From assembly GCA_938004815.1 (NCBI GenBank), contig CALKVR010001303.1, positions 1 to 19,691 of the forward strand: a stretch of 19,691 nucleotides of DNA, read 5' to 3'. Shown here one piece after another: positions 8,021-14,324 of this stretch. Under the pieces are notes generated by a model that was not told the DNA's origin, searched no databases, and saw only the letters and a list, made by a program, of their open reading frames with translations. Position 1 is the stretch's first letter. Every line of letters begins with the position of its first letter. This stretch comes from an uncultured Polyangiaceae bacterium (GTDB taxonomy: Bacteria > Myxococcota_A > Polyangia > Polyangiales > Polyangiaceae). The position numbers and the translations under genes were made by a program.

Positions 8021-8455
8021 ATGAGCCCCACGACCATTCTCATGATTGATCATGACGAAGATGTCATGAATTTGCGCAAGGCCTCGCTCGAGGCGGCGGG
8101 GCTGCGCGTGCTGACGTGGCCTTGGTCGGCCTCGAGCATGCCCACCGTTCGGCCGCCGCCGGAGCTGGTGCTGGTCGAGATCGACAGTCTCGACGGCCAG
8201 CCGCTGGCGGACTTCGTGCGGCAGGTGGCGAAGATCGCGGGGCGCAGCGTCGTGCTGATCGGCGACCCTGCCGTGATCGATCTGCCGGGCAAGGCGCGCC
8301 GGGCCGGGGCGCTCGGGACCATTGCGAAGACGCTCGATGGCGACGAGCTCGTGCGCCAGGTTCGCGCCCACCTGAGGCGCAAGCAGCGCTTCACCGGCAG
8401 AAACGAGCCACTGACGGCCGAGGCGCTCGACGCGCTACGTCGCGACAAGGGGTAG
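8021..8455 (+). CDS. Pseudo-receiver protein with Glu at the phosphorylation site
   Basis: 144 residues. Residues 4-115 align by pattern to a receiver: ILMIDHDED supplies Asp10/Asp12, and Lys103 (IAKTLDGDEL) matches the conserved Lys. The phosphoacceptor strand reads LVLVEIDSLDG, putting Glu53 where Asp belongs, and the Ser/Thr position is Gly81. Such Asp-to-Glu changes often mimic the phosphorylated state, so it may be a permanently on or phosphate-independent signalling adaptor (inference). A basic 25-residue tail follows the receiver, with no recognisable output domain. It is 80 bases downstream of the preceding receiver, in the same direction, possibly with its own promoter. Confidence 0.8.
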   Translation: MSPTTILMIDHDEDVMNLRKASLEAAGLRVLTWPWSASSMPTVRPPPELVLVEIDSLDGQPLADFVRQVAKIAGRSVVLIGDPAVIDLPGKARRAGALGTIAKTLDGDELVRQVRAHLRRKQRFTGRNEPLTAEALDALRRDKG

Positions 8456-8714
8456 GCGGGCGGGCGCGACCGAACGTCCGGGCTCGCCGCCACGGGTGGG
8501 TGTCGCGGGACGCCCCACGCGAGGCTTCACGTCACGTCGGCGGTGGGGACCTTTGAGCTGCAACGGCGGCGGCATCAGCGTAGCCGCTCAGGAATGGTCT
8601 CGCGCCGCATCGACGAGGGGTGGCGCTCGGCTTGCAAAGCGGCCAGACGCCATGGTTGCTCCGAAGCACGCCTCCCAACCGTCCCGCGGGAGCCACACGC
8701 GTCTATCGATCACG
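8456..8714. other. Weakly coding spacer
   Basis: These 259 bases separate the pseudo-receiver from the small helical protein. The frame of the downstream gene stays open back to an ATG at 8496, but the encoded Arg/Ser/Gly-rich sequence looks random, so I do not count it as coding. An in-frame ATG at 8652 gives a second possible start. No repeat, RNA gene or convincing promoter is visible. Confidence 0.4.
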
Positions 8715-8975
8715 ATGATTCGAGCCGCGCAATCGGCGCTCAGCTGTGCGTCCGCGCTCGAGAACGGCAACCGCGCCATGGCGCTCGGGTACCTGCAGGG
8801 CTTACGGGAAGCGCTGGCCGAGCTCGAGCGGCTGCACCTGACCTATGGCGAAGACTTGAAGGCGCTCCGCCGCCATGAAGAGAACCTGACGGAGAAGATG
8901 CGAACCTCGAGCGCGCGCTCGTCGCCGACGCCGCACCCCTCGGCGTGGGCCGACGAGCCGTCGAATGATGGTTGA
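8715..8975 (+). CDS. Small predicted helical protein, unknown function
   Basis: 86 residues from the ATG at 8715, or 107 from the ATG at 8652; no good ribosome binding site for either. The first 65 residues are rich in Ala, Leu, Glu and Arg with helix-like spacing (ALGYLQGLREALAELERLH), suggesting two amphipathic helices, followed by a Ser/Pro-rich disordered tail. No family recognised. Codon use resembles its neighbours, which supports a real gene. It is of the size and style of small HPt-like or helical adaptor proteins, but there is no HPt signature histidine, so no role is proposed. Confidence 0.5.
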   Translation: MIRAAQSALSCASALENGNRAMALGYLQGLREALAELERLHLTYGEDLKALRRHEENLTEKMRTSSARSSPTPHPSAWADEPSNDG

Positions 8976-9001
8976 GGCCGCGAGAGGCTCGATTCGGCCC
9001 A

Positions 9002-9029
9002 GGTATGAGGTCGATACCGGCGGGGGTAT
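9002..9029. promoter_or_regulatory. Three GGTAT/ATACC half-sites spaced one helical turn apart
   Basis: GGTAT at 9002-9006, ATACC at 9014-9018 and GGTAT at 9025-9029 form two overlapping inverted repeats with start-to-start spacing of 12 and 11 bases. They lie 39-66 bases upstream of the winged-helix gene, where an operator would sit. The sequence is much richer in A/T than its surroundings. Confidence 0.4.
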
Positions 9030-9067
9030 ACAAGCCGGGGCTCGAGGTGACATAGTCCCGGCCCAAG

Positions 9068-9655
9068 ATGCCCCGAATCCAATCCGCCCGTGCGAAGCAG
9101 AACCCTCCCAACAGCCAGCTGCAGGCGTTCTTCGGCGATCCGAGCGCGCTGCGCGCCCTCTACGATCGCGACGCCGCGTTTCGGAAGAGCGTCGACGCTG
9201 CTATCGCAGGCTCCTCGGAGCTCACCCGGCCTTGGGCGCGCCAGCTCGGCCTGCCCGACTACGCCGACGAGGCGACCATTCTCGCCGCGCTGAGCGCGCG
9301 CCTTCGCGGCGGCTCGGGCAAGGCGGGATCGAAGTCGGCGAAGGCGAAGCCGTCCAAGGCAAAGGCACCCAAGGCCGCGGCTCCCCGCGCGAAGGGTGCC
9401 CGGCCGAAAGCCGCGAAGGCCGCGAAGACCAAGCCGGCCGGGGCTGGCAAGTCGGTGGATAGTGCCAAGCTGCGGGCCGACATCGAACAACGCCTACGCG
9501 GCGGCGGCGCCAAGGGGATGCGAGCCGAAGAGCTCTCGCTGCCCTTCCGCGCCATCAAGCCGATCTACAAGCGTGAGCTAGAGAAGCTCCTCGCTGACCG
9601 GCGCATCTCCAAGCGCGGTGACCGGCGCACGACCGTGTACACCTGGCTGGGTTGA
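9068..9655 (+). CDS. Ala/Lys/Pro-rich linker protein with C-terminal winged-helix-like domain
   Basis: 195 residues in three parts. Residues 15-80 form a helical N-terminal domain (FFGDPSALRALYDRDAAF, then an Ala-rich helix). Residues about 82-130 are a low-complexity Lys/Ala/Pro linker like histone H1 tails. Residues 132-195 fit a winged helix: helix LRADIEQRLR, then MRAEELSLPF, a long helix IKPIYKRELEKLLADRRI, and a basic wing SKRGDRRTTVYTWLG. Histone-H1-like basic tails on DNA-binding proteins are common in myxobacteria, so nucleoid or transcriptional DNA binding is likely (inference). A set of inverted half-sites lies just upstream and could be its own operator. No specific family name is claimed. 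Confidence 0.8.
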   Translation: MPRIQSARAKQNPPNSQLQAFFGDPSALRALYDRDAAFRKSVDAAIAGSSELTRPWARQLGLPDYADEATILAALSARLRGGSGKAGSKSAKAKPSKAKAPKAAAPRAKGARPKAAKAAKTKPAGAGKSVDSAKLRADIEQRLRGGGAKGMRAEELSLPFRAIKPIYKRELEKLLADRRISKRGDRRTTVYTWLG

Positions 9656-9711
9656 GCCACCGGGGGGGGGCGCGCGCCGAGCTGGAACGGGTCCTCCCTG
9701 ATCGTTCCGCC

Positions 9712-10206
9712 ATGAAGATGGCGGAACAAGACAAGAAGGCCCACCTCATCGAGCTCTTGCGCGATTTCGACACGGCCATGCTGGTGACGACGGGGCAGGA
9801 TGGGCTCGTCGCCCGGCCCATGGCGCTGGCAGAGGTCGCCGACGACGCCGGGCTCTGCTTCTCGACCAGCGTCGACAGCCCCAAGGTTCGCGAGATCGAG
9901 GCGAGCCCGACGGTCCTCGTCACGCTGCAGTCGCGAACCAAGTTCGTGTCTCTGCGCGGCCGCGCGACCGTCACGCGGGACCGCCAGCTGATCGAGCGCC
10001 TCTACAAGGAAGACTGGAAAATCTGGTTTCCCGGCGGCAAGGACGATCCGACGCTGGGTCTGATCGTCGTGCACGCGGACCAAGGGCAGTTCTGGGACAA
10101 CTCGGGCAAGAACGGCCTCGTCTACGTGTACCGCGCGGCGAAGGCCTACCTCCAGGGCGAGAAGCCCGAGACCGACGGCGGCCAGGCCGCGAAGGTCGCT
10201 CTCTAG
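9712..10206 (+). CDS. Pyridoxamine 5'-phosphate oxidase-like flavoprotein (general stress protein 26 type)
   Basis: 164 residues from the ATG at 9712; an ATG two codons later is an alternative. The split-barrel FMN-binding fold is visible: AMLVTTGQDG--ARPMAL (22-40), LCFSTSVDSPKVREIEASPTVLVTL (48-72), FVSLRGRATV (78-87) and IWFPGGKDDPTLGLIVV-ADQGQFWD (104-129). The FWD ending after a GGxDDP segment is characteristic of the general-stress-protein branch, whose members bind FMN and whose substrates are mostly unknown; true PdxH activity is not implied. A nine-G tract lies 42-50 bases upstream of the start. The gene converges on the receiver-HDOD gene, with 7 bases between their stop codons. Confidence 0.88.
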   Translation: MKMAEQDKKAHLIELLRDFDTAMLVTTGQDGLVARPMALAEVADDAGLCFSTSVDSPKVREIEASPTVLVTLQSRTKFVSLRGRATVTRDRQLIERLYKEDWKIWFPGGKDDPTLGLIVVHADQGQFWDNSGKNGLVYVYRAAKAYLQGEKPETDGGQAAKVAL

Positions 10207-10217
10207 GGGGCCCCTAG
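10203..10217. terminator. GC-rich palindrome shared by two convergent stop codons
   Basis: Arms CTAGGGG (10203-10209) and CCCCTAG (10211-10217) flank one central base. The TAG stop of the flavoprotein lies in the left arm and the complement of the TAG stop of the HDOD gene in the right arm. The loop is too short for a full hairpin, but a 5-6-bp stem with a GC loop could form on either strand, so this may be a compact bidirectional terminator. There is no T tract. Confidence 0.35.
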
Positions 10218-11539
10218 GAGGCGGCTGCGCGCGGCGTCGTGATCGAGTACGCCCCTGCGTGAGCCTGCGGTGCGCCGCCGGCATCACGCAGGGGCTCCAG
10301 GCTCGTGACGATGGGCTCGATCGCGTGGCGCGACAGGCCGAGCCGCGGCAAGAGGCGGGTCGGGTCGGGGACGGTCTGCCCCGGGAGGGCTTCGAACCCC
10401 GCCGCGGTCGCGATGCTCCACCCCGCCAGCACGACGACTGCGGCCAGATCGCGCTCCGCCCGGTGGTGGTTGGCGATCACGCGCAGGATGGGGAGCGGAA
10501 GGTCCCATGCTTTGGCCAAGGCCTCGCCGACTCGCTCGTGGCTGCGCGCAACCTCGGCGCCAATCTGCTCCGTCGGGATCGGCTGGCCGCCGTCCGACGC
10601 GCAGTGCGAAAGGACGCTCAGGCACGCGAGCTCGCCGATATTGTGCAGGAGGCCCAGCGTTCGAAACTGATCGACGTCGTCACGGCCCATCATGCGCGCG
10701 ATCTCGGCGGCGGCGTGTGACGTCGCGAGCGCGCTTCTCCAGCTGGCGGCCATGAACGAGCGATACGGCTCGGCGGACGCGGTGAACTGGCTCTCGTAGA
10801 GCGTATGGAGGGCCACTCGAATGAGCTCCCGGGTGCCCAGTCGGGTGCACGCTTCGTGGACGCTCTTGGGGTTCGCCGCGCCGAACGCGGGCGAGCAGAC
10901 ACGCCGCATCACGGCGGCCGCGAGCGCGGGGTCGCGTGCGATCAGCGCGCCGAGCTGGCTCATGTCGAGGTCGTCACGGTCGAGGAGGCGATGCAGATCC
11001 GTGATGCGCGGATCGAGGACGGGCACCTTGATCTTGGTGGCAGGGAACGACTCGAGCATTCCGCTGAGCACGATCGCGTGCTGGTCGCTCCCCGACTTCG
11101 ATGTCGGCTGGACCGCCCAGGGATTGGCGACCGGGGTGTCGCGTTGTGGCCGCGGCCCCGGCGTCGGCCGCGCCGCGAGCACCCGCTCGAGCGAGACGCG
11201 CAGCTCGTCGACGGTGAACGGCTTCTTCAGGTAGTCGACCGCGCTGTCGCGAAACGCCTGGATCGCATCGTCCATGGTGCCGTCGCCGCTCATGGCGATG
11301 ATGGGGACGGGGCAGCCTGCGCGCTTGAGCTCGCGCAGCACCGCGTGCCCCGATAGGTCGGGGAGGCGCATGTCGAGCAGCACGGCGACGCACGAGCCCT
11401 CTCGCATCCGCTGAAGACCGAGACGCGCGGTGGGGGCCAGCACCGGCTCGAAGCCGAGGTGGTTGATCATGCGCGCGAGCGCCTCCAAGAACCCGGGCTG
11501 GTCGTCGATCGCCAAGATGCGCTTCTGTGCGGAGCTCAC
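10214..11539 (-). CDS. Response regulator with HDOD output domain
   Basis: 441 residues from the GTG at 11539, which has AAGGAACGAGG just upstream; another GTG at 11584 would add 15. Receiver 6-120: Asp12/Asp13, phosphoacceptor Asp56 (VLLDMRLPD), Ser84, Lys106 (YLKKPF). A Pro-rich linker (about 122-160) leads to an HDOD domain, about 171-365, with GLLHNIGE (296-303), a SHERVGEALAKAWDLP helix and INHH-type residues near 357-359. HDOD domains resemble HD phosphohydrolases but lack the metal-binding set; here the HD pair itself reads HN, in keeping with a non-catalytic scaffold or regulator. Its kinase is not identified; it diverges from the thioredoxin-kinase B operon and may share its control region. 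Confidence 0.92.
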   Translation of the reverse strand: MSSAQKRILAIDDQPGFLEALARMINHLGFEPVLAPTARLGLQRMREGSCVAVLLDMRLPDLSGHAVLRELKRAGCPVPIIAMSGDGTMDDAIQAFRDSAVDYLKKPFTVDELRVSLERVLAARPTPGPRPQRDTPVANPWAVQPTSKSGSDQHAIVLSGMLESFPATKIKVPVLDPRITDLHRLLDRDDLDMSQLGALIARDPALAAAVMRRVCSPAFGAANPKSVHEACTRLGTRELIRVALHTLYESQFTASAEPYRSFMAASWRSALATSHAAAEIARMMGRDDVDQFRTLGLLHNIGELACLSVLSHCASDGGQPIPTEQIGAEVARSHERVGEALAKAWDLPLPILRVIANHHRAERDLAAVVVLAGWSIATAAGFEALPGQTVPDPTRLLPRLGLSRHAIEPIVTSLEPLRDAGGAPQAHAGAYSITTPRAAAS

Positions 11540-11584
11540 ATCGCCTCGTTCCTTGCCTCCCGCGGCTGCCTGGCTGAACGGCAC

Positions 11585-11671
11585 GAGTCGCCCATGACCT
11601 AAGGCGCGCCGGCCCGACCGTTTGATTGTGATGCTTTAAGCCAGCGGCTCCGCGAGCCGTTCTCGCACGTC
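11585..11671. promoter_or_regulatory. Divergent control region upstream of the kinase B operon
   Basis: The gap between the receiver-HDOD gene and the thioredoxin-like gene contains a locally A/T-rich patch at 11620-11640 in otherwise very GC-rich DNA. On the minus strand this patch includes TAAAGCATC (11630-11638 inverted), the same 9-mer seen in the divergent region upstream of kinase A at 2107-2115. Promoters for both directions are expected here; no consensus pair can be fixed by eye. Confidence 0.35.
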
Positions 11672-12262
11672 ATGCGCACCCGCACCCGCTACCTGGCGCG
11701 GACTACCCTGGCGGTCTGGTTCGCATCCATGGTGCTCGTCGCGGGCGCCCTCATGGGGCGCCACCTCATCCCGCTGCCGGTGGCTCACGCGGCCGTCAGC
11801 GCAACGCGCGACCAAGGCTTCGCGGCGCTGCGCCTCTCCCGCGACGGCGCCACCTGGACGATGGTCCATGTGCTTTACGCCGATTGCGGCTGCTCGGGTC
11901 GCATCGTCGACCACTTGGTGGGCGGGCGCCGCCCGGCGGGAGTGCGCGAGGTCGTGCTGCTCGTCGGCGAGGGGGCGCTCGGCAAGCGCCTGGGCGCCGC
12001 AGGGTTCGAGGTCGTTCAGACGAGCGCCGACGAGCTGCGCGATGGGTTCGGCATCGAAGCGGGGCCGCTCCTCGCCGTGCTCGGCCCCGACGGCGAGGTC
12101 CGCTACGCCGGCGGGTACACCGCGCGAAAGCAGAGCCTCGCCATCCAAGACGTCGAGATCGTGGAGCGCCTCCGCTCCGGCGTGCGAGCCGAGGAGCTGC
12201 CGCTCTACGGCTGTCCCATCAGCCGCGGCCTGAGGGCCGCGGTCAACCCCCTCGGGCTGTGA
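11672..12262 (+). CDS. Membrane-anchored thioredoxin-like protein with CGC motif
   Basis: 196 residues. One N-terminal TM or uncleaved signal helix, about 12-30, follows a basic start, which would place the rest in the periplasm. Residues 60-165 look like a thioredoxin fold: strand WTMVHVLYADCGCSGRIVDHL with Cys72 and Cys74 at the active-site turn (CxC rather than CxxC), a second strand EVVLLVGEG, and GPLLAVLGPDGEVRYAGGYTARK as the cis-Pro-type region and following strand. A further Cys181 occurs in LYGCPISRGL near the C-terminus. I infer a thiol-based redox or disulphide role, substrate unknown. Its stop is 14 bases before kinase B, so it may present redox state to that kinase. Other thioredoxin-like families without redox activity are possible. 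Confidence 0.75.
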   Translation: MRTRTRYLARTTLAVWFASMVLVAGALMGRHLIPLPVAHAAVSATRDQGFAALRLSRDGATWTMVHVLYADCGCSGRIVDHLVGGRRPAGVREVVLLVGEGALGKRLGAAGFEVVQTSADELRDGFGIEAGPLLAVLGPDGEVRYAGGYTARKQSLAIQDVEIVERLRSGVRAEELPLYGCPISRGLRAAVNPLGL

Positions 12263-12276
12263 CTCGCGAGCGACCC

Positions 12277-14268
12277 ATGCGGAAATTGATCGACTATCTC
12301 ATCCTGCCCCGGACGATCTCGGCGTTCGAGCGCGCGTACCTGGCTCGAATGAACCGCGTCGGGCTGATCTTCTTCGCCCTGCACCTGCCGGCCTTCGTGA
12401 TCCTCGCCGCCCTCAACGACACCGGCCCGCTCACCGCGCTGGCGCTGACGGCCGCGGTGCTCGTCGGGCCCGTGGTGGCGTACCGTTCGCTCGAGAACCC
12501 GCGCGCGGTATCGATCGTGTACGGCGTGACCGCGATGTTCATGGGCGGTCTCCTCGTCCACTTCGGGCAAGGCCCGATGCAGATCGAGATGCACTTCTAC
12601 TTCTTCGCCCTCTTGGCGATGCTCGCGGTGTACGCGAACCCGCTCGTTATCCTCGCCGCGACCGTCACGGTCGCGCTCCATCACCTGGCGCTCTGGTTCC
12701 TCTTGCCGGCAAGCGTATTCAACTACGAGGCCCCGATCTGGGTCGTCCTCGTTCACGCCGCGTTCGTGGTGCTCGAGGCGACCGCGACCTGCTTCATCGC
12801 CCGCAGCTTCTTCGACAACGTCATCGGCCTCGAGAAGATCGTCCAGAACCGCACCGCCGAGCTCGACGCCCGAAACGCCGAGATGCGTCTCGTCCTCGAC
12901 AACGTCGACCAGGGCTTCGTGAGCATCGACCGGTCCGGCGTTCTCTCGCCCGAGCGCTCGGCCGCGTTCGGTCGCTGGTTCGGCGACGCCGAGCCGGGGC
13001 GCACGCTCTTCGATCACCTCGAGGGCCGGTTCCCCGCGTTCGCGAGCCAGTCTCGCATCGGCTTCGACCAGCTGATCGACGGCTTCTTGCCGATCGAGAT
13101 GACGCTCGACCAGATGCCGGGCGAGCTCACCACGCCAGACAGCACCTGGCGCCTCGACTACCGCCCCATCGGCGACGCCGAGCAGCCCGAGCGGTTCTTG
13201 CTCGTGGTCACCGACGTTACCGCCGAGCGGGCGCGTGTGCGCGCCGAGCAAGAGCGGAAAGAGACCCTCCACGTGCTGGAGCGCATGCTCACCGACCGCT
13301 CGGCCTTCCAAGACTTCCTCGAAGAGGGCACCGAGCTCGTCGAGGTCATCACCCGAGACGCGACCTCGACAGATGTGGTCGTGCTCAAACGTGGTTTGCA
13401 CACCCTCAAAGGGAACGCCGCCATCTTCGGCCTGGAGAGCGTCGCCTCGCTCTGCCACGAGATGGAGACCCAGATGGTCGAGGGCGAGGGTCTGCCCAAG
13501 GTGGAGTCCGTCTCGGATCTCCAGGCTCGCTGGGAGCGGCTCTCGGCCGATGTGCAGCAGCTCGGCGGCGGGCGCGCGGTCGCCATCGAGATCGATGAGG
13601 CCGAGCACAAGAGCCTCGTCGAGGCGATCGCCTGTGGGCAGCCTCGCGCGGACCTTCTGCGCCGGGTGCACGAGCTCAAGCTCGAGCCGACGCGTTCGCG
13701 CCTCGACCACTTCGCAGAGCAGGCCCGCCGTATCGCGGCCCGCGTGGACAAGCCGGCCCCCGAGGTCACGATCGACCACGCCGGCGTGCGCCTCGAGCCG
13801 AAGCAGTGGGCGCGCTTCTGGAGCGCGTTCGTGCACGTCATCCGGAACGCGGTAGATCACGGCATCGAGTCGGTCGCCGAGCGCAACGAGAGCGGAAAGC
13901 CCGAGCACGGCACGCTCCGCCTTCGCACGGCGGTGACCTCCGAGGGCTTCTTGATCGAGGTCACCGACGATGGGCGTGGCATCGACTGGGACCGCGTCTC
14001 CGACAAGGCCCAGAAGCTGGGGCTACCGAGGAAGACGCGCGCCGACCTGGAGCACGCCTTGTTCGCCGATGGCGTCTCGACGGCGGCGCGTGTCAGCGAT
14101 ATCTCCGGCCGGGGGGTCGGGTTGGGCGCGGTGCTGGCGGTGACGAAGGACCTCGGCGGCAGCGTGAGCATCGACAGCGGCCCCGGTCGAGGGACGACGT
14201 TCCGCATGGTCTTTCCGGTCGAAGCGATGTCGCCGTCGCTGTCCCAGCTGCTCGCCGACGCGGCCTGA
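12277..14268 (+). CDS. Membrane CheA-like sensor kinase B (polytopic sensor, PAS-like, HPt, CheA-type ATPase; no CheW domain)
   Basis: 663 residues from the ATG at 12277; the frame is open upstream to 11884 but that part is the shadow of the thioredoxin-like gene. Five or six TM helices span about 27-178, with conspicuous polar residues in or next to membrane: Glu104-Met-His106, His135-His136 and His160. A coiled coil 180-203 leads to the PAS-like module 204-318 (LVLDNVDQGFVSID ... VVTDVTAERARV), closely matching kinase A. HPt His375 (LHTLKGNA); CheA-type ATPase with HVIRNAVDHGIE (Asn524), DDGRGIDW 564-571 and SGRGVGLGAV 610-619. As in kinase A, no CheW-binding domain follows. Likely targets are the receivers encoded directly downstream (GGDEF protein, CheY, receiver-CheX). 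A membrane-soluble or redox signal is plausible given the sensor and the thioredoxin-like neighbour (inference). Confidence 0.92.
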   Translation: MRKLIDYLILPRTISAFERAYLARMNRVGLIFFALHLPAFVILAALNDTGPLTALALTAAVLVGPVVAYRSLENPRAVSIVYGVTAMFMGGLLVHFGQGPMQIEMHFYFFALLAMLAVYANPLVILAATVTVALHHLALWFLLPASVFNYEAPIWVVLVHAAFVVLEATATCFIARSFFDNVIGLEKIVQNRTAELDARNAEMRLVLDNVDQGFVSIDRSGVLSPERSAAFGRWFGDAEPGRTLFDHLEGRFPAFASQSRIGFDQLIDGFLPIEMTLDQMPGELTTPDSTWRLDYRPIGDAEQPERFLLVVTDVTAERARVRAEQERKETLHVLERMLTDRSAFQDFLEEGTELVEVITRDATSTDVVVLKRGLHTLKGNAAIFGLESVASLCHEMETQMVEGEGLPKVESVSDLQARWERLSADVQQLGGGRAVAIEIDEAEHKSLVEAIACGQPRADLLRRVHELKLEPTRSRLDHFAEQARRIAARVDKPAPEVTIDHAGVRLEPKQWARFWSAFVHVIRNAVDHGIESVAERNESGKPEHGTLRLRTAVTSEGFLIEVTDDGRGIDWDRVSDKAQKLGLPRKTRADLEHALFADGVSTAARVSDISGRGVGLGAVLAVTKDLGGSVSIDSGPGRGTTFRMVFPVEAMSPSLSQLLADAA

Positions 14269-14324
14269 TCCCTTGCGTCAGGTATCGTCTTTCGCGAGCC
14301 CGGGTTTGATCCGTTCTCACGATC

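Noticed and set aside
11884..12276. N-terminal extension of kinase B
   Set aside because: It overlaps the thioredoxin-like gene out of frame and is Arg/Gly-rich; the ATG at 12277 precedes a sensible membrane sensor.
12205..13908. 567-codon open frame on the minus strand inside kinase B
   Set aside because: It mirrors the kinase B codons in GC-rich DNA and shows no coherent domain; kinase B has full motif support.
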